Below are positions 11,040-23,473 of a stretch of 64,000 nucleotides of DNA, piece after piece. Position numbers and translations under genes: made by a program. This DNA comes from Dittrichia graveolens (Eukaryota > Streptophyta > Magnoliopsida > Asterales > Asteraceae), in contig JARJIL010000003.1 of NCBI GenBank assembly GCA_038502395.1, positions 2,790,001-2,854,000 on the forward strand, in the 5' to 3' direction. The notes below the pieces were generated by a model. That model was not told where the DNA came from, searched no databases, and worked only from the letters and a program-made list of their open reading frames with translations. Within the stretch, counting starts at the first letter, position 1, and each line of letters starts with the position of its first letter.

Positions 11040-13260
11040 GTCCTTTTCTACAATCACTAATCGATAATGTGTTTACTTGGGTCAAGAAGCCAGCCCTTCC
11101 AGTCCAATTTTCTTTTCTTGAATCTCTTGGAAAACCATTGGAAGCACATGCACTAACTGAAATTCAAAGAATAAGTCTTCTCATTTATGTTTATCATTCT
11201 AAAAATGAACTTGTTCATTTGAGCCCACAAAAGGTAGAGTACCGCCCATTTGGTCGCTTGCCAAAGTTTATTTGTCGGCCCGACTATGTTGCTAGGTTGA
11301 TCGTCCCAAAGCAATTCCTTAATCAAGTCCGTTGTAGCTAGTGTTGGTTCTAGATGTCCAAGACACAACTTATATCGATATTAATAATAACAAATAAACT
11401 TTTAGGATCACACACAAATAAGCGAATGGATACTAAATACGTTTTTATATGTGATTTAAAAAACACTTTCAACCAATATAAATATATACATGTGTGTTGT
11501 GTTGAGAATATTATTTAATATAAATAATAATTTCATACATATATATATATATATATACACTTGTATACATAGGATGTATATATATATATTTGAATATCTA
11601 AGCTACTAGTAAAGAAGTTACTAGCACTTTATATATTGTGTATGTATTATAATATGTATATGGGTATAAGTATTATAATACTAGTCTTATACACATGTAT
11701 TAACCTTTTATTTTAAATAAACGAAGTAAGAATACATAAAAAAAATACAAGAGTGGCCTCATGTACCAAGATCACACTCATGATGGTTGAGCACTTGGCA
11801 CTTATTTGTGAATTTTTCTCTTTAGTTTTGGTCACGTTAATAAGCTTGTTCTTGTGTTCAAAACTCTTGGTGTCACATACTAGTTAACATACACTCTTCG
11901 TATATTACTAGTACTTGGAACTAGAAAGTGTGTTCTTGATTACTACTGGTATTTGTTTGGAGATATTGATTGAAGGTGCTAGCACATCTTTGGTGTTGGA
12001 TTCATTGCTTGGTGTGAAATGTACGTGGATACCTTGGAAGGAAGCTCTACTTGGTTCCTACTTGATCAACATCTTCACCAAAGGAAATATCACGTTACAA
12101 AGGTTGTGATCTCTATAAACATCCTATGGTTGTTTTGCTTTTCTTAAGGCTTGTATATGGATCATTGGTGGAGGATTTTACAAGTTAAAATTGTTATTCA
12201 TTCTTCCGTTGCTAATATATATGTTTTGAAAAACCAAATTAACCCCAACACCTAGATCCATGTTCCACCACTTGCCCACTTAAGTCCGTATGGTTTTGGC
12301 TTGATTATATCCGATTAGCGCATGTTTGATTGTTTCTACTTCCTATTCACATCTGGGACAGAGAATGGAGTGTAAATCTATCCCGAAATCATCGAGAACT
12401 TCTCGCACAGGTAACCTTCCAGTTTCTACCCGCCAAATAAATATGTTTATTTTTCTTGGAATTATGTGGTTCTACCTTGTTTCTACTCTAACTTGAGCAT
12501 TGCTTGCCTCCACCTCTTGAATAATTTCCTTGAATTTTCTTGTAGCGAAGATGCCATTGGTTGTTAGCCACCATGTTCCTTTGTCTCAGAAGTTCTTTCT
12601 CAGTTTTTGTCATTGACCATTCTCTTTGAAATGAAAGTTCCCGACCCATTTATCTACCTAAAAACTCTTTGTGTTCCCCTCCCCTACCTCTTTCCCAAAC
12701 GACCTAGGCACTTTATCCCAATTGAACCCTTTCCCATCTCCCCTCCTCAAAAGAAATATTTTCTTACTTTCTCTAGGTTCTAAATCACTCCTTTTAGGGC
12801 TATGAATAACGAGAAAAGTAGAAGGATAAGCTTCCAATAATTGATTTTACCATAGTTAGCCGACCACCATAAGACATTGTTTTCGATCTCTAAGAGGCTA
12901 GTTTGTTTCTGAATTTTTCTTCCACGATATTCCAATTTTTGGTCCAACTCAAATTTTCACCAACCAGTAGTTCAAGATACATGAATGGTAACGATCCTTT
13001 AACGCTACCAATGACGGTTTGCCTATTGTGTTACTTATTCTTGTGAAGCACCCAACCTAATTAGCTTACTTTTATTTAGGATTATCTTCAAGCCCAACAG
13101 CTTTTGGAAGCATTTGAGTATTTTCAGAAGATTGTTTAGGTTTTGTAGAGACCATTCATGTAAATTGAAGGATAAAATTCAAAATAATCGGTCATCTAGA
13201 ACTCCTTTATAAACTCATAACTTGTTTCTTTATTTAGACTAGGTTTCTGTTTTTTGCAAG
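11040..13260 (-). pseudogene. Decayed LINE (non-LTR) reverse transcriptase, interrupted by a solo LTR
   Basis: Read on the minus strand across frameshifts and stops, the order is that of a plant L1 ORF2 C-terminal half. A relic of the YADD region (DDRLF) comes first, near 13190. It is followed by NLLKILKCFQKLLGLKIILN and KSKL, SLPFMYLELLVGE, MSYGGRLTMVKSIIGSL, the zf-RVT block LPVREVLDDFGIDLHS with LCPRCE near 12365, then WWNMDL. The frame then resumes beyond the solo LTR at 11336 with ATTDLIKELLWDD and YLLWAQMNKFIF. The 5' half (endonuclease) is not seen. Clearly non-functional. Confidence 0.82.
11342..12250. mobile_element. Solo LTR inserted in the LINE
   Basis: The 909 bp segment begins TGTTGG and ends CCAACA, the classic LTR termini. 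It is flanked by a 5 bp duplication, GCTAG (11337-11341) and CCTAG (12251-12255), with one mismatch. Removing it and one copy of the duplication rejoins the LINE reading frame. No internal retroviral-type region is present, so it is a solo LTR left by recombination. The interior is AT-rich, with TA runs near 11535-11590. Copia versus Gypsy cannot be decided. Confidence 0.85.
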
Positions 13261-14474
13261 GACCTAATTTCATCCTCATATGTTTGATTCTCCTGCCTAC
13301 AAATCATCATAAGTTCGAAAGTTAACCCAAAGCTAAAAAAAGGTGCTTGAATTGAGAATTAATAGGGTTTATTTTTTTAGCATCTTTGGCTTCAAACACA
13401 AGAATAAGAAATTAACTTTCTTTGGCATTGCAAAAAACAACAAATGCGAGGAAGACTTGGAGAAAAAATTGGTCGGAAACAATTTGACAATTTGAGAGGC
13501 CATACAGAAAACAATCGATCGGGAAAGAGTTTTGCAAGAAAGCAATTGATCAGAGAAGGGTCTTGCAAAAACATTTGATCGGAGAAGGTCCTTGCATCAA
13601 ACGCTCAATCATAAAGAGCTTTGTAGAAAACGTATGTTGGTAGAAGGAAGCAAGGTTGTAATTGATCGAGAGTCTTCTTTTACCATATAGAAACATTCGA
13701 TGGCATAAGGGAGAACAAACGATCTTTTTAGGTTAGAAAGTATTTTATGTATTGTTGAGATAAGGGTATTTTAGTAAAGTTGTATGAAATAAATGTGGAG
13801 ATACCCTTTTCTAATTTTTAATGATTTAATAATGACTAAATTAAGAAATTGGATATAAATAAAAGTTTTACAAGGATATTGATGTAATTTTAACATTTAT
13901 AAAGATATGCACGTAATTAACAAGTTTTATAAGGATATATATAAAATTCTTTTTTTAATAAAGATAAATTTAATCATATTTATACTTACCTTTTTATTTA
14001 ACGTTACGAAAGTGTATAAAATATAACATTTTTTTACTATTAACATACATTATATCATTTCCTCATGTAATAAGGACATAATTTATATGTACATACAAGA
14101 TACACGTGTCATAAAATTAATGTTTATTACATTTTGTACGGAGTAAGTTAACGAATAAATTGTAACTGAATATTTAATTTCAAGCTTTCATATTAATTAT
14201 AACATAACCCTTTACAAATTGGTAATTAATATGAACCCTCACCTTTTGAACTTCTAGTAAAAAAAAAGAAAAAATAATAAATAAATAAAAAGAAATTAAA
14301 ACCACCCCATGAAACCATAAATCGACACTATATATATCCATTAAATTAAGCTGGCTATTTACGTGCGACTCAAAAAAAAGAAAAAAAGAAATTGAATTGA
14401 CACACCAAATTACCTAAACCCACCAATCACGATCGAGCTTTAATTAAACTATGAAGTTCCTTTATTTACTCAAT
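13261..14474. other. Intergenic with a small degenerate tandem repeat
   Basis: Between about 13507 and 13632 there are about four imperfect units of roughly 30-33 bp built on TTGATCGGAGAAGG and TCTTGCAAAAAC. The remainder is AT-rich, with no gene recognised. 14250-14470 is the 3' flank of the DUF716 gene. Confidence 0.5.
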
Positions 14475-15422
14475 CTACCTTTCTAAGTCGAGTGGCGTAA
14501 AAGATTTCTCGATTACAAGAAAGCTTTTCGATTCGTCGAGTTTGACTGTTTTCTTTTGAGCCTCGATATCTTGATCATCTACTTGTTCTTGATATTGTTC
14601 ATACTTCGATATTGATTGATACTCAACTCTTCCCTCGTATAATTTATGCATAACTAGATAAATCGACATAGCGAAAATCGTCACACATATTAAACACCAA
14701 CTAAACTGAATGTTCACTAACGATTTAGCTCGCTCGAGGGCTTCATCCCGGTGACAACGGACCACGTGATGACCTTCTTCCAAGTTCAAGAAACAACCTT
14801 TAGGAATCAAGCTTCTTGTCCAAAGCATGAAACCCATCACCATGAGCCAAAGACCTTGGAAGAATATGCTAATGGACCTTATGAAGCTAACCATGAAGCT
14901 TTTTCGATAACTGATGCCCATAAGCGTGGTGATGAGGGAGATAAGAATGAGTATTTGTAGAAGCATGTGATATTGGCCTTCAACACCCATGTGATCAGCT
15001 GAGTGAAGGTGGAAGAGGAGGAGTTGTTGCCCAAATGCAATACTTGCTAGCAACTGAGTCAACTCATATTGGACTTTTGGTATAAGTTTGTCTAGTACTA
15101 TTGCGAAAGCCGCGTAGACGAAAAATGTCATGGAAATGAATGAGTGCTCAAAGTTGTGGAGATGGTTGGAAGGAATGGTGCCATCTTTGTCGAATGGTTG
15201 GTGACGGTCCGGCCCGATAAATAGCTCCATGGCTATGGACATGGAGCAACCAACCATGATCAAGAAAAGTTCCAAATACCTTATTTTGGTGGAGGGAAAC
15301 CATGGCAAAGAATGGTAGGTTTTGGGATTTTGAACATGAAGTTTGATATGGTTAAGAAGGTGCCATAAACCAATGACAAGAAACCCAAATCCTGGTGCAA
15401 CATGCCCTACCAAAGTGCCCAT
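14475..15422 (-). CDS. DUF716 / TMEM45-like multi-pass membrane protein
   Basis: An intact single-exon ORF of 315 residues, starting MGTLVGHVAPGFGF. The family is integral membrane proteins of unknown biochemical role; some plant members are described as virus-responsive. About seven hydrophobic segments are visible, near residues 5-24, 50-68, 95-113, 122-140, 152-170, 183-201 and 240-258. The family's histidine-rich signatures are present: LHNFEHS at 89-95 and FHLHSADHMG at 137-146. The hydrophilic C-terminal tail (from about 262) is acidic and Gln-rich. Length is normal for the plant family. The chosen ATG is the first in frame, right after the leader, and begins the conserved GTLVGHVAPG motif. 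No frameshift or unusual codon use is seen. Confidence 0.9.
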   Translation of the reverse strand: MGTLVGHVAPGFGFLVIGLWHLLNHIKLHVQNPKTYHSLPWFPSTKIRYLELFLIMVGCSMSIAMELFIGPDRHQPFDKDGTIPSNHLHNFEHSFISMTFFVYAAFAIVLDKLIPKVQYELTQLLASIAFGQQLLLFHLHSADHMGVEGQYHMLLQILILISLITTLMGISYRKSFMVSFIRSISIFFQGLWLMVMGFMLWTRSLIPKGCFLNLEEGHHVVRCHRDEALERAKSLVNIQFSWCLICVTIFAMSIYLVMHKLYEGRVEYQSISKYEQYQEQVDDQDIEAQKKTVKLDESKSFLVIEKSFTPLDLER

Positions 15423-15450
15423 GTGTCAGTTTGTGTGCCTTTTAGGTGTT

Positions 15451-15461
<11 letters not shown>

Positions 15462-15483
<22 letters not shown>

Positions 15484-15530
15484 GGGAAAGGGTAAGTGAG
15501 AGAGAGAGAGAGAGGGAGGGAGAGAGAATG
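15462..15530. repeat. (GA)n / (CT)n tract in the 5' leader of the DUF716 gene
   Basis: GA-dinucleotide runs on the plus strand give a CT-rich leader in the minus-strand transcript, just upstream of the DUF716 start codon. CT-rich leaders are common in plant 5' UTRs and core promoters. A GT run precedes it at 15451-15462. Confidence 0.7.
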
Positions 15531-15629
15531 AGAATTGAAAAGAATCTTAAATTTTGGATGAATTTTTGAGAGAGAGAAAAGGGTTTTAAAGGGGGTTGAA
15601 GGCCTAGAGGCTTCCAAAGGATATGTCAA

Positions 15630-16880
15630 AATCTTTTTTAATGCTAATCTATGGATGTTTCTTGTGTGTTTGAATAAGATGAGAAACTTTGAACAAACTA
15701 TGAGGGAACCTCATTTGGTGGCTTAAGGAATGAAGTTAACAAGAGTTGACTAGCCGCTCTTTTTCAAACCATAATTATGAAAATTTTTGGAAAATTATAA
15801 CTATTTAATTAATTCAAGATGTACCTTAACGTTTGCAAACTCTAAAATTGTTGTGCTTCAAAAATATTTATATTAATATTTGCATTAAATTAAATAAATT
15901 TAATATAATATTCGTCAATACATTACTTATTTGTAAATTAAAAAATTAACAAGTGCTAATGAGACACGATTCCCTTTATAACCAATATAAAAAAAGGCTC
16001 ATCTATCAAATAAAAGACAAGTCCATCATCCTATTGTAGTACGCTAAGTTATGTAACTTTATAGCTTTTTTAATATATAAATTTTTATATTTTCTAGAGT
16101 ATTAACAAACTGATTTTTTTTTTATAAAAACTTAATTGATTTTACCACTTTTAATTAGGAGTGTTAAAAATACCCAAGTCTTACTAACTCCATCTAAATC
16201 GAACCCGTAGCTTATTATGTCTAAAATGTTTAATCAGTTTGACCAATCAAATAAAAGTATATGATATCAGGTTTTATATTAGTTTTCATGTGTTTATTAT
16301 GATTCCATCAAGACGTCAACGCGATAAATATTTTGTAATTAAGCTCCATATATTAATAAAATGTCTTGATTTGTAATATTTATGTCATTTGGAAAAACCT
16401 CGCTAAGCGATGCTAACCACTAATTCAATTAATTAATTAGCGTGATGAGGTGGCATTACCAACGTAATATATTTCTAGAAATATAAAAAATTAGGTATTT
16501 TCATAGAATATATTAAAAATGTCGAAAACTCGAAATTAAATTCCAATTGTTTATTTGTCAAAATGGTCGAGCTTGTATGGAGGATGGTTAGGATCTCTTT
16601 CAAGACCTTTTTATATTCCTATCCGATTTGTACGTTCTTACTTTATCCATTTCATTCTAAAATTTTAAATAATTAATAAACAATATTTATTATATATTAA
16701 TTAATATGTTAGGCTAGTTTTCATATTTAAAATTTGATTATGATGTTAACATTACATATTACATATGATAATTAACAATTAACAATATTTTATATTTGTT
16801 AGCCATCGATGGCTTATCATGCAAGGTAAGAAACTTCAATTAAGGATGGCTAGTGATAGTAAAAAACAGTAAGGATAATA
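15630..16880. other. Intergenic, DUF716 promoter side
   Basis: Presumed upstream region of the DUF716 gene, becoming AT-rich. No gene or clear element is recognised up to the next hAT element. Confidence 0.4.
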
Positions 16881-16888
16881 GTTAGACT

Positions 16889-17609
16889 CATAGTTATCAA
16901 AATCGCGATCCTGATTGTAGGATCGTACAATCCCACCAACCAAAAACGCGCCGGATCGTATTTGGGATCGTAAATAGGTAGGATCGTACTCAGGATCGTA
17001 AGATCGTAGCAAGATCGTACAACGATCTTACGATCCTACGATCCTAATTTTTTTGTTTTTTTTACATTTTTTAATTATTACTATTATTTTACATTTTTAT
17101 TTTTTACATTTTTTGGTTATTACTATTATTTTATTTTATTAATTTTAATTTTCTAAGTGATCAAACTTGTGTTAAAAATAATTATTTACAGTTTTCTACT
17201 TTATACACGTCACATTTTTCATTTTTCTTTTTTATAAGATAGAGGTTTACGAGAATTAGATTTTTTATCAATTAAAAAATTAATGTTGTGCACAATATGC
17301 TCTAGATTTATTGATTGTGTTTAAAAGTCACATTTTAAATTTTATTATGATATGTAAGCCAATGAATGGTAATGAGTTGTTATCTATTCTTTTAAAATTT
17401 AAAATTTGGACGATCTGATGTTTTGTTATTTTAAAATTTAATATTTTATTCTCTCGTAAAAATATTATATACTTGGTTTTTGATAAAAATTATTGCATAT
17501 AAAAAACCTAAAAAAACCTTAGTGACTTGTGGAAGGATCTTAAGATCCCGATCTCGATCTTGCAAAGACAAAAACGATCCTAGATAAGATCTCGATCTTG
17601 ATAACCTTG
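16889..17609. mobile_element. hAT-like MITE with GATC-rich arms
   Basis: The 721 bp element begins CATAGTTATCAAAATCGCGA and, in reverse complement, ends CAAGGTTATCAAGATCGAGA. It is flanked by an 8 bp perfect duplication GTTAGACT (16881-16888 and 17610-17617). The arms are rich in GGATCGTA and CGATCCTA palindromic motifs (16905-17048 and 17535-17595). The interior is AT-rich and non-coding. Confidence 0.82.
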
Positions 17610-17834
17610 GTTAGACTATGTACATCTAATCAAATGTTCGATCTTCTAGAAGGATTCCTAACTAGAAAAACTCCATCAAAAAATATGTATCTTTTAGTTT
17701 TGAGGTAAAACTTCAAACTGAATTTATACATATACTTATCAAAATACAGAAAAATTGTGACATGCGAGAAAAACAACATACAATTTATATCCTTTTATAC
17801 ATAGAATACATATGTTAATAATGGTTTAATCATC

Positions 17835-18735
17835 AAAGTTTTAGTTCAGTTTCTTTTTAAGCATCAAAGTTTTTTTTAAATGGTTTAACCATGAAGTTCC
17901 ATTTACGTGTGACTTTAGTCATTTACCTATTATAATAGGTTAAATTAAACCAAACGCCTCATAATATATGATAACCAGGATACCTTATCCCTAAACACCT
18001 ACTAAAACCCTCTCAAACACTCCCCATTGACCAAACATCCTCCCCCTATCTCTCTCAATCAAACATCCCCCCTCCCTGTCTCTCTCAACACCACCTCCAC
18101 CATAGCCGGTCCACCACTATTGCATGTGAACCACCACTGCCGGTCTGCCTCCACCACCACCACCATAACCTCAATCTCTGTTCTCTCTTTCATCCGATTT
18201 TCAGGTTTCATCTTCATTTTCATATTTGATTTTGGTGGTTGTTCTTATGTAATCGATCATGTGTTGTTCTTGGGTATGTGTTCTTTGATCTCCTAGTTTG
18301 CTTGTGGAGTAGTTTGTGGGCGAAAATCGATTTTATGTTCCAGATTTCAAATATAGATTTAGGTTTGTTCTTCATGAATGGATTTATGAATCGATTTCTG
18401 TATGTTCCTCATGAATCAATTTTGTAGATGAAGAACAAAAAAAGATCTAGGTGTGTTTCATGAATTGATTTGATTTATGTGTGTCTCATGAAGTGAATTG
18501 ATTTCTAGGTGTGTTTATGAGTTTGTGTTTAAGTGTAAATGAAAAACAAGAATAACAAAATAAAAAATATTTATTTTACCTACTAAAGAGATTAAAGGTA
18601 AACAAAGTGGTCAAATCGTAATAAATAAATAAATAAATAAAATTATATCGTTAAACGAAACAAAATTAAACTTAATGGTTGTACCATTTTTATAAAAAAC
18701 TGATGGTTAAACGAAAACTAAATTAAAAGTTTAAA
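17835..18735. mobile_element. Probable MULE-like element with long divergent inverted repeats
   Basis: The left arm (about 17835-17960) and right arm (about 18590-18735) are imperfect inverted repeats built on TTTAGTT, GTTTAACCATCA and AATGGTT blocks. The core (18000-18540) is a C-rich and CT-rich stretch followed by TTGATTTGG-type sequence. It looks like a captured promoter or 5' UTR rather than a protein gene. No target duplication could be fixed, so the ends are approximate. Confidence 0.5.
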
Positions 18736-19536
18736 GCTTAAAACATTATTATTGAGAGGTGGTAATATAATAACCATAAGTGTATGTTAACATATTTATA
18801 TTATTGTTTTTGGTAATTGTTAGACCGGTGGGAATATTAAGTTGAAACAATTAGGTTGTGTATTAGCGACTCTTTCGAGAAACTTGTTAGAATATAAAAA
18901 GGACTTATTTAGCTAAGCGGTATCCTGCATTTAAGATGGTCTTTAAAGTTTTGGGTTAAAATATTATAGGTAAGAAGGTATTTGTTTAGGAGTAAGTTTC
19001 ATATGTATGAAAAAAATCCTCCGTAAAAAAAAGTAGTGTTTGACTTAGCTTGTAAATTTTAAAACAAACATTTGAAGAGTTTTTAGTGACACAAAAATGG
19101 GGCAAATAAGAATAGCCAATCCGGTTCAAAGTTTGCCACAGAGACCACTCCGATTCTCACTAATAAAATAACATTTGTTTGAGATAAAATGATAAAAATA
19201 AAGTTTAACCCTAAGTTTTTATATAATTAAATTTGTTACCTTTTATAAGTTAACGATAAAATCTAAACTTCGCTTTTAACAAGAAAAGATCCTTGCGATT
19301 TTTAAATGTCTCCTTTCTTTAACATTAATTAATTAAGTATGAATTCATAAGAAAAATCTTGAGATCTTACCATGTATACACATATATTGCATGTATGTAT
19401 GATTCAAAGAATAATTTCCATCTTGGTCAAAACTAAAGTCAAAAGTTATAAAACACCAGGTAATAACCCAAAATTTGGTTTAATTTTGTGATTATGAACA
19501 TTTGTGCATTAGAATTATATAATACCTATATATAAA
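18736..19536. other. AT-rich intergenic stretch
   Basis: Nothing recognised. Confidence 0.4.
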
Positions 19537-20242
19537 GGGACGTTTCAAATGAGAACTGTTTTTCGTATGAAAACTGCGAGAACTAATCATAGCCGTTGAT
19601 CAAAAAGATAGATGGTCAAGATTAAAAAGTTGTTAAGGATAACCTTAAACAAATCAAATTTATCCTTAATTAATTAAGGGTAATTTGGACATTTTTACAT
19701 TACCTCATATTTTCTAAAAATAATATATCTCTCAAATGGAAAGGTGTTAAGTTACGAAAATTATACCAAATTAACGAGAAAATTATGCTCTTTAATTTGA
19801 GACCGATCTAGCTATATTTTTTTAATATTTGTTGGGTTTTTTTTTTGGTACAGACGCCATTTGCATATGTGCAAATATATACACTTGTGCAAATGCATAG
19901 ATTCACCTAGTTTTTTCAGCACAGATGTAAATATGCAAATGTGCAAAATTTGCACATGTGCATATATCGAGAGCTGTGTAAAAAAACCCAGCAAACGTGA
20001 ATTTTTAAGATCGGTCTCGAATTAAAAAGCACAATTTTCTCGTTAATTTGGTATAATTATCGTAATTTAACACCTTTCCATTTGAGAGATATATTAGTTT
20101 TAGAAAATATGGGGTAATGTAAAAATGTTCATACTACCATTTTCCATTTAAAATAAATAAAAAAGACAAAAAATTAAATGACTGGTGATAAATGATTCTT
20201 GCAGTTCTTGTACGAAAAACAGTTATCGTTTGAACCGCTCCC
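19537..20242. mobile_element. Foldback element in TA sequence, copy A (full, 706 bp)
   Basis: The left end reads GGGACGTTTCAAATGAGAAC and the right end in reverse complement GGGAGCGGTTCAAACGATAA. Both then continue with CTGTTTTTCGTA and ACTGC, giving inverted repeats of about 45 bp. Inside, a second inverted pair of about 120 bp (about 19690-19812 and 19995-20135) makes nearly the whole element self-complementary. The spacer holds a further palindrome, ATGTGCAAAATTTGCACAT. The flanks are TATA-rich, implying TA-target insertion. It has no ORF. Confidence 0.8.
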
Positions 20243-21351
20243 TATATATAATATAAATATATAATAAACTGTATGCATATTACTAATACTGTAACGATTC
20301 AAATATCTAGAAAAGGTATTCATCAAGCACTACATTTCATGTTTTAAATTCTGATCGAATAAATTTCAATCTTGTTGAAATAAATTTGTGAAAACCCCAA
20401 AATACATTTTTGTTGATAGAACTTGCATCAAAGTTGTATAAACCATAGATTAATTATATTCTATCCATTTGCGGTGATCAACCTCCTTTTCTTTTGACCT
20501 TTTACTAATCAATTTCTATCTTGTTAATTTAAAATTAGGGTCAAAGATATGAAAGTTTTAGTGTAGTTTTTTATAAGGGCTTATTTTGCATAATAATAGC
20601 CAAATTTGAAAACTGTTCCATCAAGATCACTCATAAAAAATTTCACAATGTGAAATAAATGAGAGATTGACCTTTGTAAAACACTTTTCAAACTTGATTA
20701 TTATTTTGTAATTTTTTCCTTTTTTTATAATGACGGGTATTTTGTGCATTAGAGTTGTAGAAACTAGGGATTTTCATAAATAGTTAATCAGGTAGTGGCC
20801 GGATTACTCAACTACAAGTTAACTAAGCTATTAGTTCACAGATTTCTAAAATTAGGGTCTAAAAATATGACAATACTCGTATAAAAAGAAATAACATAAC
20901 AATGCTCATTTTTATGCTGTAATTTTTTTAAAATTAGTTACATAAAATTAATTGTATAGCAACTTATTTGTTGACTAAGATGCACGTGTGCATCAAATGC
21001 TGCATGCACGAATGTTCAAAGTTGATTGTCTTTCAAAATTATCAAGTGTGTTTTATTACCATACTAGAACCAAAAATAGTGGTCATTTTTGCATAGCTAT
21101 AGCCATTTGTTCACAAAAACATAACGTTTTAACTAACACAAAGTATATTAAGATTATGAGAAATTATTTATCCTTTTACTTTTTATTTTTTGTTCTTAAT
21201 TATTTATGCTCCTATTCACTTGATCAAGATAAGTGTCAAAATCAAAGAATGATATGAGGAAGGAGAATTACTGCATTACACATGTTAAACATTGAATAAG
21301 TAGAAAGATGAAGTATAAACAAAAGGTAGGAGAATATATCATTTCTCTAAG

Positions 21352-21356
<5 letters not shown>
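20243..21356. other. AT-rich intergenic stretch
   Basis: No gene or definable element is seen. The ORF-sized frame around 20990-21250 has no family signature. Confidence 0.4.

Positions 21357-21392
<36 letters not shown>
21357..21392. repeat. (TA)n microsatellite
   Basis: A pure TA run of about 36 bp at the left edge of the next repeat element. Confidence 0.92.
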
Positions 21393-21393
<1 letters not shown>

Positions 21394-22360
21394 TCTTATG
21401 CTTAAACATAGATCCCAAAGGCCAAATCTGGATCATTAGATTTTTTAAATCAATTATCAAGATCTAATAATGACATTATTGTAACTAATTAAACAATTAT
21501 GAGATGTAATTATAGAAGTAAGGATATTATGAGAATCCCCCATCCCATAAATCATGAATTTCCTTTTTTCCTCTCCTAATCTTGTTCAGCTTCTTTTTTT
21601 TCCCTCTAAATCTCCAGCCGCTTAAAATGATATATTCCAGCCGAAAATAATAACATTTATAGTTGAAAATGATAACATTTTTCAGGTGAAAACGATATCC
21701 AAATAAAAATGATAATAATATATAACATTCAAAATGATAACATTATCCAGATGAAAATGATAAAAATAGACTCCTTACAGCAAAAAATGGTAACAATTTC
21801 CAGTTGAAAATGAACATTTTTCAAATAAAAATGATAACAATATACAATATTCAAAATGATAACATTATCCAGATGAAAATTATAAAAAAAAGTTTTTTTC
21901 CGGCTAAAAATGATATAAATACACATGTTTCTAGTCGAAAATGATATAAATACACATGTTTCCATCCAAAATGATATAAATACAAATGGTTAAAACTGAA
22001 AATGATAAAAATTCACATGATTCAAAATGATAACATTTTGGTATCATTTTTATATGGTTTGCATTTTCAAAATAAAATTTTTAGAAATATGGGAAGCGTG
22101 GTCTTATTTGAAAGATGATAAAAAATCAGTAGATTGGTATAATTGTTTTGTTCAAATTATCAAAATTTAAATAGTTATGACTATTTAAAGATTTAAAGGG
22201 TAAAAAAAATTAAAAAAGGAAAGTTATGGGAGTTCTTTGTAGGAGACGTGTGAGTTTGATTTTTATTTTCAATTCTTATTTTACCATTTTAAATGAGTGA
22301 ATGCGATTTAGTCTTTGATATTTATGATTAAGAGTAGGACTATGTAGAATTTCACCATAT
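21393..22360. repeat. TA-flanked repeat with degenerate AAAATGATA array
   Basis: Between TA-rich edges, 21620-22040 holds about fifteen spaced copies of GAAAATGATAACATT or AAAATGATA variants at irregular 20-30 bp intervals. The left end reads AGGTCTTATGCTTAAACATA. There is no inverted right end and no ORF of note. Confidence 0.55.
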
Positions 22361-22367
22361 ATATATA

Positions 22368-22594
22368 GTGAAAAGATAATTTGAGAACCATTTTTATTGC
22401 GAAAACTGCGAGAATTAATCCTAAACGTCTAATTCTCGTCCTTTAATTCAATTGTCTACCCATGAATTCATCACATGCACCTTGCCACACTCTATCCCCC
22501 ACGCTCTTCATCCATGAATTCCACTTAGCAATTAAGTGACTAAGATCGGTTCTCGCGGTTCTCGCAATAATAATGGTTCTCAAATAAACCATCC
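22368..22594. mobile_element. TA-flanked MITE, copy D (short type)
   Basis: The 227 bp element has inverted ends containing TTTGAGAACCATT and GCGAGAA. It lies between TA runs. Its core (CCATGAATTCATCACATG and so on) is the reverse complement of the core of copy C at 35544-35774, so the two share a subfamily. Confidence 0.75.
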
Positions 22595-23473
22595 TATATA
22601 TATATATATACTATTTCTCCTAAAATGCATATCCAAATTTTCTTTACTATGAATTCCCGTATGTTTTCTCATGATTCAAACAAATACATAAAATTTTTAC
22701 TTGGTAAAGTTTGAGAAAAGAAAGAATAGATATAAACACTCCCTATCTATCTCCTCAGAGAATTCTCAAAGCAAAACCTTAGTTTCAAATAGTATAAATA
22801 ATATTTTAAAATTAAGTTGAACAAGTATTATATTTTGAAGTTAAATAAAGGTATATACGAAATTCACACTAAATGTTTATATATAATCTTAATAACTAAA
22901 CCTTCATGATAAAAAATATATTTGAATAATTCATGTCAATTAAAAATATTTTAGAATAATTAATATGTTAATAATGATAATAATTAAAAAAATAACCATC
23001 AAAAAGTACAATTTAAATAAAATTAAAAATTCAAGAACTTAAAGTCTTTAATATAAATTGGATAAAAGCAATTCACAAAAACTTATCAATTAAATTTTCT
23101 TTTATAAAATATTAAAACTAATTAAAATTAATTATTTAAAAGTAATAAAAAATATTCAAAAGGTGATTAATACAATAAGCTTGAAAACATAAGGACTGTA
23201 AATGTTATGTGATAAAAAAACTAACATGGTCATTTTCAAAACTTGGTTTGTTATCTTTAACGGTTGAACGACCAACTTTTTATAAATCTTAAACCAAAGT
23301 GAGTGAAATTTTAAAATTTAAAAGATGAAACCTAAAATTTTATCCCAACCACGTGAACGGAATTTGCGATTTACTCTATCTTTTATTTTACATACATATA
23401 AACAAACAGAAAAACATTGTTCAATTTCAATGTTGTCACGTAATATTACAACATAACAAATTAACGATATATA
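22595..23473. other. AT-rich intergenic stretch
   Basis: Very AT-rich with no gene. Nothing recognised before the Helitron start. Confidence 0.4.

Noticed and set aside
18027..18427. Thr/Pro/Ser-rich and adjacent overlapping frames
   Set aside because: Low-complexity C-rich sequence in the core of an inverted-repeat element, with no conserved motif.
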